Below, piece after piece: positions 1 through 12,820 of a stretch of DNA of 64,000 nucleotides (position 1 is the first letter of the stretch; every line of letters begins with the position of its first letter). Both the position numbers and the translations under genes were made by a program. Location: assembly GCA_029339505.1 (NCBI GenBank), contig JAQISU010000025.1, positions 4,348,501 through 4,412,500 of the forward strand, in the 5' to 3' direction. The notes under the pieces are model-generated. The model had not been told where the DNA came from. It made no database searches and was given only the letters and a program-made list of their open reading frames with translations. This DNA comes from Unio delphinus (Eukaryota; Mollusca; Bivalvia; Unionida; Unionidae).

Positions 1-314
1 ATACTTATTTACGAAGATCGTTTAGTATTCATATGTATATTGTAAGTTTTAACATGCGTATTTGAGAAAGTAGCTGAGTATTATGAAGAACAAATTGTAG
101 ATTGCTAGCTTGTGGTCAGAATTAATTTTGCAATTTGTTTTTAAGGGACTTTGTAGTAAACTAGTTCATTTATTAGAATGTAATATGTTAGAATTTACAC
201 ATTTTTTACTTTTGAAAATAGTTGAAGGGTGAAAGATTGATTTATATGAATGTATGGATATATCAGAGCATGGATTTGAATATTTGTATACTATGTATGA
301 GTTATAATATAAAG
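1..314. other. AT-rich non-coding sequence
   Basis: AT-rich DNA with no coding signal, RNA gene or clear repeat that I can support. Confidence 0.4.
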
Positions 315-1640
315 ATCTTAGAGGGATCCCTGGCCAGCTAAACAGTCGTAATCCTTCGGGGGTAGCTCGCCAACGTTCGGTCTTCACTTGGCACTCAGCT
401 CTGATCCAATAAGCTGTGGCATGCGCAACGGCCACATCCCGGAAAACAAAGTAAAAGCGCATGTCATTCTTGTCATCCACCCATCACCCCATTTCATCAC
501 CCATTAACTTCCTGTGGCGACAAGCAAGCGACGAAGCGGCTGGTGTGGGTACACTGGCAGTCCTAGCCGTATACCTTCACACAGATGACTCAGACCATTA
601 GGGTCGTACACCACTGACATGGAGCAGCATTGGAGTCCGGCAGCCACCTGAACGGTTTTTCAGATCTCTTTAGGAAAACACTGTTCACCTGCCTGTCAAG
701 AGGAAAAAGCTAGAAAAGGTGCTCTAAACATTGCCTGCCCTAAACGTCGATAGCCAAGATAGCATGGATTAGGTCACTGTCACAGCAAAGATCTCCTTTT
801 CCTCCAGACTTACGCCAGCATGAACTGTTGATCACCAATAAAGTCTTCCGCCTCCCTACCTGTAACCAGACGTCATGGATGCACCCACGCTCTAAAGACT
901 GGGGCCTCATCGACTACGTTATTGTCAGGAAGAGGGACAGGCAGGATGTGCGGGCGATCAAGTAAAAGTGAGACTCTGACTGCCGAAAACACGACCGCCT
1001 CATCATCACCAAGCTCAACATCTGAATTTAGCTCAAAAGACGTCCACATGGAAAGAAGGCTCCTAAACGACTGAACATGGCCAAGCTGAAATGCACCAGT
1101 ACCAAACCAGTCTCTCGTGGACGCCCTGGAAGAACGTCTTAATTCCACCCCTCTCGACAAGCAGAATGTGGAGACCGACTGGGCCGCATTCAGAGAGCTG
1201 GTATATAGCACAGCTTCGGAAATCCTAGGACTCTCAACCAGAAGGCAGCAAGACTGGTTTAATGAGAACTGTGACGAGATCAAGCATTTGCTGAACGAGA
1301 ACACAGCTTCTTCAAACCTCAATCAATGAACCGCATGTCCAACTCTAGGAAAGTTGCGAACAACAATATTCGCAGAACTGTACAGCAGAAGCTCCGTCAG
1401 ATGCGAGACACATGGCTGAGCAGCAAAGATATTGAGATCCAGTGTTACGAAGACCAACATGACATGACAAACTTATATAATGTCCTGAAAGACGTGTATG
1501 GACATTCATCCTCTGGATTATCCCCCCCCCCCCCTACTTCTCAGCGCAGACGACAACACACCAATTACTGACTAAGAGAGGAGTCATCAACGATGAGATG
1601 AACACCTCGACAGTGTTCTGAATCGCTTTTCATCCGTCAA
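315..1640 (+). pseudogene. Decayed RTE-like non-LTR retrotransposon (endonuclease end and linker)
   Basis: GC-richer than its surroundings. Conceptual reading of about 810-1000 on + gives the C-terminal part of an apurinic-type endonuclease, including a stretch WMHPRSKDWGLIDYVIVRKR that fits the LIDYVIVR-type end of EEP endonucleases in RTE-like elements. Downstream, 1117-1326 and 1326-1560 read as the helical endonuclease-to-RT linker, with phrases such as QDWFNENCDEI and NNIRRTVQQKLRQM. The reading frame changes several times and a C10 run near 1523 breaks it. No reverse transcriptase core survives, so this is a 3'-truncated or decayed copy. The family is inferred from remembered linker character, not from a search; the 5' boundary near 315 is a composition change only. 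Confidence 0.6.
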
Positions 1641-4084
1641 TGATGAAACCATCAGTCGTCTCTCTCAATTACCCATCAGCGAACAAATGGATGACCCTCA
1701 AACCTTGATGAAGACACAAAATGCAATACGTCTGCGCTGCAATGGCAAATATAAAGAAACAGATCCAAGACCACTAAGGTAGAGTTTGTTGCTACAGGAA
1801 AATGATATTGACATCAGGCACATCAAGGGAAAATATGATTTTAGAGCAAATGCACTTACTAGTGAATATAAATGTATTAATTGATGTATACTTTGTAACA
1901 TTCGTATGATTTCTTCTTATGTCTCTTTTAAAAATATAAACAGCTTATATAATTTACCTCAGGTAAAATGAAAGCTGTATTATTTAAATCTTTTCTTTTG
2001 TGGAGGCGGGAGTGTTATATATATTCAATTGAATTAATTGTTTGTTATGTTTTTCCCCATTACATGCGATTATAAGGTAATTATGTTTAATGGATTTGCC
2101 ATTTGTTTTAGAAATTCAGTTCATTTATATTAGGCCTGAATGTCATAATAAAATAAATACTGTATGTAATTTATGATCTTGATTTAGAAACATTGGCAGT
2201 TCTTGATAAAAAAGCTTATGTTTTGTTCTAGAAGGATTACCATGTGATCCTTGTCCGGAAATCTGGTTTGCGTCTTATGTTAGGCGTATAACTAATGTTT
2301 TGTATAGAAGTAGTGGGTCTGAAAACTGTGGCACGTTGAGTTTTTTTGTTGTGGTCAATTTGGTCTGAGATTTATTTTCTTGCAAATTATTGGATTTCTT
2401 CCCTAGAAATACTAGTGCTCTAAACTAATTCTTGGACAAGGACATTTATCGAAATTTATACAGATTTCAAAAACTGGAATAACATTTTATCTGATTTAAC
2501 AAGAGACGTTTGACATTGCCGTACCCTGCAAACTATTAATGACTTCATCGTCCTCCATTTTGATCTGGATTTGAGCTCAGTTTTAATAGTACGTGTTTTA
2601 ACTAGGACGTTTTTTTTTCTTGGATTACTTTTGGATTTGATTCGTAAAACCGTAGGTTCTTTTTCTCATGATTCACTTTATACTGTAGGGAAATAAATTA
2701 TTTGTTAAATTTTATAAAGCTTTTTGTCTTCAAACTTTTCTTTTACTTTTTGTAAAAGTCTTAACTCTTAACGATTCAGTGTTTTCGGATAATAGATACC
2801 TTCATCTTAGAATTTTGGCAGTTTTTCCCTAGTTATGTTTACAGTTTTCATTTCATTTGTGTAAGTTTTATTGCCTACACCGTCTTGTGCTGTCTCGTGA
2901 AGCAGACTAAGAGATCATTTTCCATCACTGATTATTGAGGACTAAATCGTAATTTGCGAAGCCGTAACAGTTCTTATGGACTGGTAAAGATTTAATTTGT
3001 ACCTACCTATATCATGTACACTGATATGCCGATAACTCTTTTGCATTATATATGACATATGTGAATTGAAAATCATTAATTATTTTGATATAATTTCAAA
3101 TTGGGTCCAAAATTGATATTATTCACCCTGTGTTTTGTTTCTTCTCCATAGGCGCTGTCAAGTCATGTCATTCCCATATATTGTTTTGCTTCATGCATTT
3201 TCAGAAACTAAATAATAGCACTCCTGAGGGGTGGAGTCTACTATAAATATGGTTTCTCCCCTTTGAGTTTATACATTCCAGAGAAATAATTTATATCATT
3301 CTGTATCCAACCAAAAGTTTATTTATTGGAAGGGATACGGTAGTAGTTTTGTGTTGCTATGCCGCACTTGCACTAAAAGCTTGTACGTGAGGTGCAATTC
3401 AAGAAATGGTCGCCACGATACACAGACTATCCCCAGGGAATTGTAGCTTTGAAAATTTTGCACCAAGGCCTTGATATGACTAGATGTTTCTATATAGCGT
3501 ATATTATATTTTAGTACGGATATAGTTATAAGTGTACGTGTATCGTTGATGGCTTTATGTTCTGGGGGCTATGTCATGTATCGTTCAATCGCGTGCACTG
3601 CTTACCCCCTCAGGGTCTTGTTTCTATTATGAGTAGTTGCATAATAACTATATGTTTTATGTTCATCCGCCACAGGTATTTTTTGAAAGTAATATATCAG
3701 TCCAATCGAACTTGCGCATAACATGACGCGCGTGTTGTATACGTGGGTAAGGCTGGTAGTAGGAGCGTGCAACTGCGGTTTTATCAACGTTGAGTATGCC
3801 GAGGATTTTGTTGCCTCCGTCTGCCAAAAAATAAATGGGACATGAATGAAACGCAAATTGGCAGCTGGGACACTATTCTATTGAAATAATCTGACGGGAG
3901 GGTTAGGGAAATAGACAAGAAAATATATGGATTATCGGCTATAATTCATTCGGATCATCATCAGACTGGCCATAAAGAATCAAATGACACGCACCACTGG
4001 TTTTGCACGTGTTTCACGAAAGTTGCGTTATATTAGACAAAGATTGTATTACCATACGTTTTAGGTTATGTTGAAGAAGAATTA
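1641..4084. other. Intergenic AT-rich DNA upstream of the galactosyltransferase gene
   Basis: About 2.4 kb with no convincing gene. Short frames at 1698-1901 and 3602-3856 lack any recognisable character. The part from about 3230 to 4084 lies directly upstream of exon 1 and would include its promoter and 5' UTR. A TATAAATA stretch occurs near 3243, but I cannot show it is used. Confidence 0.4.
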
Positions 4085-4409
4085 ATGCTGTCTTTAAACA
4101 TGATGAAACATGTCATTGTTACGTTTTTTGTCATTATTTCATGCATTGGAACTTTAGTGATTCTGACGTCCTATAATGGAATCGGAAAAGGACATTTGTT
4201 GTGTAGGAAGTACGCAAATCTTTCTGATGGTGGTTGTAAATGTAATCAAGCTGCTGCACATTTTCATAAGTTTGATAATACATCACTGAATGATTCCGTT
4301 TTGGAGGAACTGGCTTCAAAGTCGTTGCAAGAAAAGATAGCGGAATCCAAAAGAGACGAGAAACATTATCAGAAGCTTGCATTATGCCCGGAAACACCGC
4401 CAAACCTAG
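4085..4409 (+). CDS. Beta-1,4-galactosyltransferase-like protein, exon 1 (membrane anchor and stem)
   Basis: The frame opens MLSLNMMKHVIVTFFVIISC and contains one hydrophobic segment at residues 8-29 after a short cytoplasmic N-terminus. This is the type II membrane topology expected of Golgi glycosyltransferases. A hydrophilic stem follows and ends in LALCPETPPNL, the Cys-Pro-x-x-Pro-Pro-x-Leu signature found just before the catalytic domain of the beta-4-GalT family. The exon ends at a clean donor (CCTAG|GTTAGT) in phase 1, which matches the phase of exon 2. A second ATG at 4103 could be the real start. By family, the enzyme transfers galactose from UDP-Gal (or GalNAc in some invertebrate members) to terminal GlcNAc in the Golgi lumen; substrate choice cannot be read here. 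Confidence 0.75.
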
Positions 4410-4507
4410 GTTAGTTCTCTTCTTTCTGTGTAGCTGTCTGAAGCTATGTACTTTGATAGCTTATTACTTTGCACATCAGGATAAGAATTAAACAACTCTG
4501 CTGAAAC

Positions 4508-4560
<53 letters not shown>
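4508..4560. repeat. (GA)n and (GACA)n microsatellite
   Basis: A GA dinucleotide tract passes directly into about eight GACA tetranucleotides, in intron 1 just after exon 1. Confidence 0.9.
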
Positions 4561-4873
4561 TTTCAGCACTCACATTTTAAGCAGATTGGAGTCGTGTGAG
4601 TGAAAGATCTATATGCGCACACGTGTGTGTCTGTGTGTGTGTATGTTTTTGTGACGATCTGATCTTTATAATCGTCGTTAATGGTCTAAACGAAGTCTCA
4701 AATGTAACGTCAGAAAGGTCTTGCACATCAGCCTTGTATACAAAACGCACGTATCCCCATACGTTAAGGCTGACCGTGTACAGGGTACAAAGCCCAAACG
4801 TTTAAAATAATTTTGAAGAAATAATATGAAGAAAATAAAGCCTTCAGTATACTACAAAGATATGTACGTAATT

Positions 4874-4876
<3 letters not shown>

Positions 4877-4941
<65 letters not shown>
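4877..4941. repeat. (TA)n microsatellite
   Basis: About 65 bp of uninterrupted TA. It generates spurious Ile-Tyr reading frames on both strands. Confidence 0.95.
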
Positions 4942-4943
<2 letters not shown>

Positions 4944-5374
4944 CACGCACTATAACTTGAAGGGAATTTGAAAACTTGATTTTCAATATAGAGTACATAA
5001 CTTTTCCAAGAGTTTAGCCACTGTCGCATAACTCGGAAACTATTTGAATTCCTTATCTTATAACCAAAACTGCACTTAATGAACCGGAAAAGGCCAATGC
5101 ACTTCTCGTATTTGGTTTCCTGTTGGGCAGTCCTTGCCTTTATGATTCTGCCGAAAAACATCAAACTTTGGGGTTGAGATCAAAACTATTTAACGCGGAG
5201 ATACATGTTTTAGAAGAGAATTATTTTTTTGGCTCACCTATACAGCTCCTTTATAAACATATATTCTGGAAACGTGTTAACATTGCTAGCGACTCCTACA
5301 GTTCAATGTCAGATATGCTACAATAAGCAGCAGAATTTGGTGATGCTGTGTATCAATACAAAGTTGTTTTTTTA

Positions 5375-5475
<101 letters not shown>

Positions 5476-6328
5476 AAAAAAATCAAACTTATTCATGCTC
5501 TTTGTACATCAATTTTAGTTTTACTTCGCTATATACTACTGAGTTAATTGTTCGCACCTACGCACCGCAGTGAGTTTGGGATCAATACATTTTTGAAGAG
5601 CTCATTGTGGTTTACCTTCAGCTTAACAGTCAACCCCATATGTATCTTCTAGTTTTATAGGATCTGCGTGGCGCTTGCTTTTGCATACTAAAACCACAGA
5701 CTACGGCTTAGCGTGCTTTGCGTGTTTGGCTCCAGACCAAATCAAACCCGGCCTATCCCACCCCAGACATAATCCCGCAGGACACCATTTTCACCCCCAC
5801 TCGATACCAATGAAGATAGGACATAATTCCTTACCACAGTATATATTAAGTCCTTTGAAACATTGTTAATCCCGACACAAATCTGCATCTTTGCATGTCA
5901 GTGTAGGCCCTGCTAAGGTTTGTGTTGCCTTCCCTTGACTATATGTCAATAAAGTTGTGCTGGTTAGATGTTCGAGTTTACCAGACAATGGTATTATGTA
6001 TAATGATCCTTTAAATTTGAAGATTTAACTGCACGCAAATGTATTTTGTTCACCTCAATTTTAAAAGCCTCACACACTTGTAATCCATGGCATTCATTCC
6101 TTTTCTTTCCTTTCAACTCGGACATTTTTCGCGCATTACTATATAGAGCTGGGTATCGCAAAATATTTTGTACCACGTTATTTCTGAACGCACCGCATTC
6201 CGTATCGAGGTATATCGCAATTGTGTTAAAAACTAAAAACGAATCGATCTTCGGCCTGGATCTGTCAATGTTTTGTATTTCTTTAGCAGAACTCTTCTGC
6301 TTTAATTTATATAGCAACATTACACCAA

Positions 6329-6429
<101 letters not shown>

Positions 6430-6513
6430 CCATCGACAGCACGTGCAACGAGGACAAATTATGCATAAAGAAAGAAATTGTAAGTGGAGCAATAATTGAT
6501 GGATTTACACAGT

Positions 6514-6650
6514 GGGGGCCCCGAGTTGCCGAGTTGTCTAAAGCGCTGCTCGTTACGGTTCACTGCCATCTCACATCTGTATTTGTGTGTTCGAGTCTCA
6601 GATTCGGCCAATGTGGGTATATAAGAAAGCTTGCCAATAGCTTCTTGTGG
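6514..6650 (+). mobile_element. tRNA-derived SINE (family A), 5' half, split by the LINE
   Basis: Begins with a tRNA-like head (CCGAGTTGCCGAGTTGTCTA at 6521-6540) and contains a B-box-like GTTCGAGTCTC near 6589. These correspond to the RNA polymerase III promoter boxes of a tRNA-derived SINE. The sequence matches other copies at 22001, 25012 and 27137 up to GCTTCTTGTGG, where it is interrupted at 6650. Its 3' half resumes at 14270 after the LINE. Confidence 0.8.
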
Positions 6651-7248
6651 CATCATACATACATACCATACCATACCACAGTCCAGCGAGAACTATTAAG
6701 AAGAGCAGACGTGTCGGAGCCGCCCAGGCCCGAAGCCACCTGTTCCCGAATTTGATCAACACCACTACCACTACGATTTCCAACAAGCAAACGCATATTC
6801 CTTAACTCAAGCACTGGAGTCAAGGAGGGGAGTTTTTCTCGGTTAATAAGCTCTATTTTAATCGAGGTTTTGGCCCCACAGCTTGTTGGAATACAGATGA
6901 GTCAAGTCCACTACTGCTTTACCGAAGCCTGCAACTCACCACCCTACTACGCATCCGGATCCAGCAGAGAAACAACCACCTACGCTTGCCAGCCACTCCA
7001 ACAAACTGCGCTACAGGACCCAGCTGCTAACCTGAGATCAAACCAACCACCACAACCAGCCATCTACGACACCCAGCAGCCAATCCACCTCAAACCGCCC
7101 GGTCATCTTAACTGTAAGTCGTTAGCAATTTACTATACTCTGTGCTGAAACAATAAGTTACTTTCAACTTTTAAACCTCTCACTACTACCACTATCCTCG
7201 CTAAACTCTATCTTCTATCACACGTTTATACACAATTAACTATCCAAT

Positions 7249-8980
7249 ATGGCCGACCAACCAAAGGCACATAACAAAGGAAAAATGGCTACCACCCAAA
7301 TAGATGTTAAAACAAACAAACAGGGTATGAAAGTAAGACAAGGACAGGCCACACGTAGGAATAACAAACTAAAGAAAATGTACCAAACACCAGGCATTAC
7401 AATTGATGCAAACAAAGTAAATAAATCTAGAATGTACTCAACTCCCGAGTTACAAGTTCTAATGAAAGAAGCGGCAAAACTAGACCCGCTATCGCCCATT
7501 GAATTCAATTTGCATAACGAAACGTTACAATATGAAGATCTGGACGCCACATTGGCCCCCGGCGATCCCATACTCAATATTTCCACCTCAATATTAACCC
7601 CCAACAACAAACAGTTAGGAAATTCAGATTCATATTCGGCGGACGTGGTGGAAAACACCCCAAACCGAACTTTCAAAACGGGGGATCCAAATTTATACTT
7701 GGCGGACGAGGTGGAAAACACCCAAAACCGAACTTTTCAAATTACCAAACCAAACTGCCAAGCGGACGCAGTTGAAAACACCCCCCCCAACAAAACTTAC
7801 ATATGCCCAAACCACTAAACTAATCAAACCTACCCATAGTGGCCCTAAACCAGGAACAACTAACATAACGCCTCAGGCAAAGGAAACCTTAGTCCCCCAC
7901 CCAAAGGGAAATAATTACATCCAAATAGGCCAAAATGCTAGCAATACCTACAAAAAAACACAGGTACCAGCTAACATAGGACCAAAACCCACTTACCACA
8001 GGCCGGAACTTACACTGTATATCAAAAGCAAATCCAATAAATTAATTAACCTCTCCACAAATACCATAGCAGGGGCCATAACTAGGGTACATGCAGGCTT
8101 ATGCAAAATTATCAGGCCCAATACCAACTACATAATACTGCACTGTAGTACTAGCCAACAAGCAGCCAAGTATTTAGAAATAAACACACTTGCTGGAATA
8201 CCAGTACAGGTATCCAAACCATACAACATAACGGCCCCACATAGGAATAACACAAAAAAAGGCCAAACCACCCACAGCCGCCCCCTACCGCCACCCACTA
8301 AATTTAAAGCAGTGCTAAAATTAACAGGGACAATGTCTCAATGGGACACAAACACTCTAAACGATAAATTAAGAGAAGGTGGCAATAACATCTCTAAAAC
8401 ATATAGGATAGGCAAAAGGGGCCCCAAATGCTCAATAACAGTGATCGAAACAGAAACCCCATTGCAGTCCCTAATCCAAATAGGTACCAAAGGATCCCAC
8501 TATAGAGTAGAACCCTACACAAATAAACCTAGATTCTGCTCAAATTGTAAGCACTGGGGCCATTATACCACCAAATGCAAACTACCAACCAAATGCAGTA
8601 ACTGTGGACGGGGACATAAGGGAGAATGCGCAAAACTAAATCCCAGATGCGCTCAATGTAAAGGGACCCACCCAGTGAAATCCCCACTATGCCCGGCTAC
8701 AATTCGAGAGAAAGAGATCATTGAATACATGGAAAGTAACAGGGTTAACTACCGCACTGCAAGGAAAGAACATAAACTCCATAGAGCGAAAACAATAGAC
8801 CCTAAAAGTAAGCCAACCTTAAAAGACAAATTAGGGGTAGAAATCAATCAAATCAATCAAATCATGGAATCAATACTGCACCAAACTGGCAATAAACCTG
8901 GACTACTTAAAAAACTAAAACAAATTAAAGACCAAATTAAGACCCTAATTACAGTAAATGACCCCAGTAGAAATGGCTAA
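7249..8980 (+). pseudogene. LINE ORF1 (gag-like nucleic-acid-binding protein), frameshifted
   Basis: Starts at ATG 7249 and runs Lys/Thr/Asn-rich to a C8 run at 7781-7788, where the frame changes. The second part, readable from 7772 to 8980, ends with three closely spaced Cys/His knuckles. They begin at CSNCKHWGHYTTKC, then CSNCGRGHKGEC, then CAQCKGTHPVKSPLC. These CCHC motifs are typical of ORF1 proteins of I- and jockey-type LINEs, which coat the RNA in ribonucleoprotein particles. The stop codon overlaps the ORF2 start within ATGGCTAA at 8973-8980, a layout that suggests coupled translation. The break is either a real mutation, a slippage site, or a base-calling error in the C run. Confidence 0.8.
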
Positions 8981-11900
8981 CACAACTACTGGTAATGTTT
9001 CTATATGGCAATGGAATGCCAGAGGTATATCAACAAACATGAATGAATTAAAACTTAAACTAATAAACACCAAAAACAAACCAGATATCCTCTGCATTCA
9101 AGAAACAAGGCTTAAAAATAAAACCAAAACATTGCCCAATATAATGGGATACGCCCCAGGGTACCTCCAATCACGAAAAGAAGGACCGGGGGGAGGACTA
9201 GCCATTTATGTAAAAAACACCATAAAATCTGTAGAACTAGTACCTATCACAGCTAAAGAAATAACAAACTCACATGTAGAGGTACAATCAATAAAACTCA
9301 AAATGGGTAACTATGATATACAAATCATCAATTTTTATGACCCAGGAACAGATACCGCCCTAAGCAATGAACAAATATTCTTAGCCCTAAACACCATAAT
9401 CACCAGTGAGCGCACTGTCATATGCGGAGATTTTAATGCACATAATAAGCTGTGGGGGGGGGGGGAAGATGACGGACACTAGGGGCAGGTTGATTGAGGC
9501 CTGGGCCAATACATCAACACTGACCATTTTAAATAATGGCACCGGAACACGCCTAAATCCAATAAACGGTGCCTTGTCCGCCATTGACCTCACCCTATGC
9601 ACAAAAACACTCGCACAAGTGGCGGGATGGGAGGTGGATCAAACTGACCCCATGGGCAGTGACCACTTCCTAGTCATCACCACCCTGCAAATGACGGTGC
9701 AGACACAGGTGCAAAAAAACAACCCCAGGTGGAACTATAAAAAAGCAGACTGGGACTTATTTAAACAAATACTAAAAGAAGAAGATACTACCCAGATAGA
9801 AGCAAATGACATAGACCAATATTACGAAAACATAAATTATGTCATTAACAAAGCTGCAACTAACAGCATCCCAACCACTAACTATAAGGCACCAAAACTT
9901 ACTGTGCCTTGGTGGAATGACGAAATTAAAACAACACAGCAGGCTAAAAACAAAGCACTCCAGAAATTCAAACGCTCCAAATTAACCACGTACTTTATGG
10001 AATTCAAAATTCACACTCAGAAATTAAAAGAACTAATTAAAAAAGCCAAAATGGAAACCTGGCAAGCCTACTGTGGTACACTAAACCACAAAACAAATTC
10101 TAAACAAGTATGGGATAAGATCAAAAGGATTAGAGGTAAAAAATACCAACAATACCCCCAAATTAAGCAACACAAACAGTGATAAAGAACAGGCTGACTT
10201 ATTCGCTCAACACTTTACTAATATGAGCAAAAGCAGCAACCATACTAAAGAATTTCAATTACATAGAGCCATCGAAGAAAGAGCGAACCCAAAAATATTC
10301 CAAGACTTGGGACCCAAGGACTCCCCTTTAAACAACAAAATAACTAAATACGAATGGGACCAAGCACTTAAAACAAAAAAAGAAACTTCACCTGGGGAAG
10401 ATAAAATAGGGTATATAATATATAAGCAATTACCACCTAATATAGTTCACATAATAATAAATTTCCTAAATAACATATGGGAAACAGGAAAGCTACCAAA
10501 AAAATGGAAACATGCGATAGTAATACCTATCTTAAAACCTAATAAAGACAACCATGATGTCAACTCTTATAGGCCCATATCACTAACCAATAACATCTGT
10601 AAAATCATGGAAACCATCATCAACAACAGAATCAAGTCACACCTTACTAAAAATAACCTCATCTCAGAAAATCAATGTGGATTCAGAAACAAGCGCTCCA
10701 CCACAGACCAACTTGTAAGACTTGAAACTGCCATCAAACTAGCATTTAACTCACAACAAAAACAGAGCAGAAATCTCATTGCGGTTTTTCTCGATCTCGA
10801 GAAAGCATTCGATCTCGTATGGACCAAGGGCCTTATAGCCAAATTAAATAACTATGGCATTACTGGACGAATGTTTAATTTTATTCAAGATTTCCTAGCA
10901 AACCGCACAATTACAACTAGGGTAGGGGCAACTTACTCTGAGAAACACTCACTTGAAAATGGAACTCCACAAGGTAGTGTACTCAGCCCCACCCTCTTTA
11001 ACATCATGATAAATGACTTAGATAAAAATTTGGCGACTACCAAAGTCGAATTGTCACAATTTGCTGACGATGGTGGCCTATGGAGAGCAGGCAACCCCTC
11101 CAACCACAAAAACATCTCTGAACTTCAAACCAGCTTAAACAATATTGGAAACTGGGCTAATCAATGGGGCTTTAAACTATCGCACCAAAAAACGGTAGCC
11201 GTACTGTTCACCCCATATAGAAGAAACATCAAATACCCTAAATTAACAATACAGGACCAAGAAATAAAATTTGTTAAAGTTGCAAAATTTCTGGGTATGT
11301 ACTATGACCAACATCTAACATGGGCATACCATATAGAGGACTTAGTTAATAGATGTAGTCGGGATCTAAATCTGATAACGAGCCTAAAAGGCACACATTG
11401 GGGTGCTGACCAAGAAACATCCCTAAAATTATATAGAGCTCTGGTAAGATCTAAACTAGATTATGGCTGCCAAGTATACTCATCGGCACCCATAACACAA
11501 CTCAAAAAATTAGATCAAATCCAAAGATCAGCACTATTAAAGTGTACCGGAGCTCTAAAAACAACATCGACAGCCGAGCTACATGTCTTAACGGGAGAGT
11601 TGCCCCTTTACTTGAGACGGCAAGAGCTCCTTTTAAGATATGTGGCACGGCTGTCCACCCACCCCGCCACACACCCCACCCTCCTGGCTATAAACCAAAC
11701 CAACATCCCAATCAGGAAAAGCTTGAAACAAAAACTACCTATGGGAAAACAATATCATCTCTTAAAGACAATAATACCAGTCGAACTAACTCCTCTCAAT
11801 AATAACGTAGTGTACGAACACGAACCTTGGAACAACGTACAATCTAAAGTCAACACCTCCCTCACAGAAAAAGGCAATAAACAAAATCAAGAACAAACTC

Positions 11901-12820
11901 TCAAAATAGAAGCCTTAAACATTATAAATACTCAATACCAACAATATACCAAAATCTATACGGATGGATCTAAAATTACTAACCCATACAGAACAGCTGC
12001 TGCAATGGTCATACCAGAGCTCAACATACAAATAGGCAGACGTCTCCCAGACTACTGCTCTATTTACACAGCTGAATTCTGGTCCATCCTCAAATCATTA
12101 CAATGGATTGAAGAATTCAAACCTAATAAGACAGTAATTATTAGTGACTCGCTTAGCGTCCTATCTTCAATTCAAACAAATACCACCAAATGTAGGGAAG
12201 ATTTCCTCATTCAAATAAACGCCAAACTAAAACTACTAAATTCCGGAAATACTATTGTAGAGTTCATGTGGATACCATCCCACATCGAAATTAAGGGTAA
12301 TGAAATGGCCGATAAACTAGCTAAGGAAAAACTACACGAACCGAACTTCGAGCCACTGCACTATAGCACAACCGAACTCTACAGTATAATAAACACCCAA
12401 ATAGATAAAAAATGGCAACATGATTGGGACAATAGTACAAAAGGGAGAGTGTTGTACACTACTGTTAAGGAAGTCACCAGGCACAAAAAACCGCCCAAGG
12501 GCTCTCCTAAAGAGCAGACAATCATAAATAGGATAACTCTAGGAAAAACCAAGCTGGCCAACAGCATGGGAAAATATATAGGACCCTTTCCACATAATAT
12601 AAACTGCTACCATTGTCATACCCCGGAAGATCTACATCATATCTTCAACAATTGCAGTAAAACCAAACAAGAAAGGGACAAATTTAGATCACAACAGCAG
12701 AATATAAAAGCCCCATATACATACCCAGAAATTATACATATTACAAATCCAAACATTCTAATAACACACAAGAATATATTGGAATTTCTACTAAATATAG
12801 GAAAAATAGGGAATATATAA
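8973..12820 (+). pseudogene. LINE ORF2: AP endonuclease, reverse transcriptase and RNase H, frameshifted
   Basis: The probable start is ATG 8973. The endonuclease domain shows QWNARGI, LCIQETRL, GGGLAIYVK, CGDFNAHNKLWG and GSDHFLV, the core motifs of apurinic-type LINE endonucleases. A G12 run at 9454-9465 shifts the frame. A second shift lies near the C5 run around 10155. The last frame, 10223-12820, is long and intact: YRPISLTNN, AVFLDLEKAFD, NGTPQGSVLSP and FADD are reverse transcriptase motifs, with FADD the catalytic box. RNase H follows (IYTDGSK, TAEFWSI, IISDSLS, WIPSHIEIKGNEMADKLAK), with a Cys/His knuckle near the C-terminus (CYHCHTPEDLHHIFNNC). The enzyme nicks DNA and primes cDNA synthesis at the target. 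As written the gene cannot make one protein. Confidence 0.9.

Noticed and set aside
873..1322. 149-codon minus-strand frame
   Set aside because: Antisense of the RTE-like endonuclease and linker remnant.
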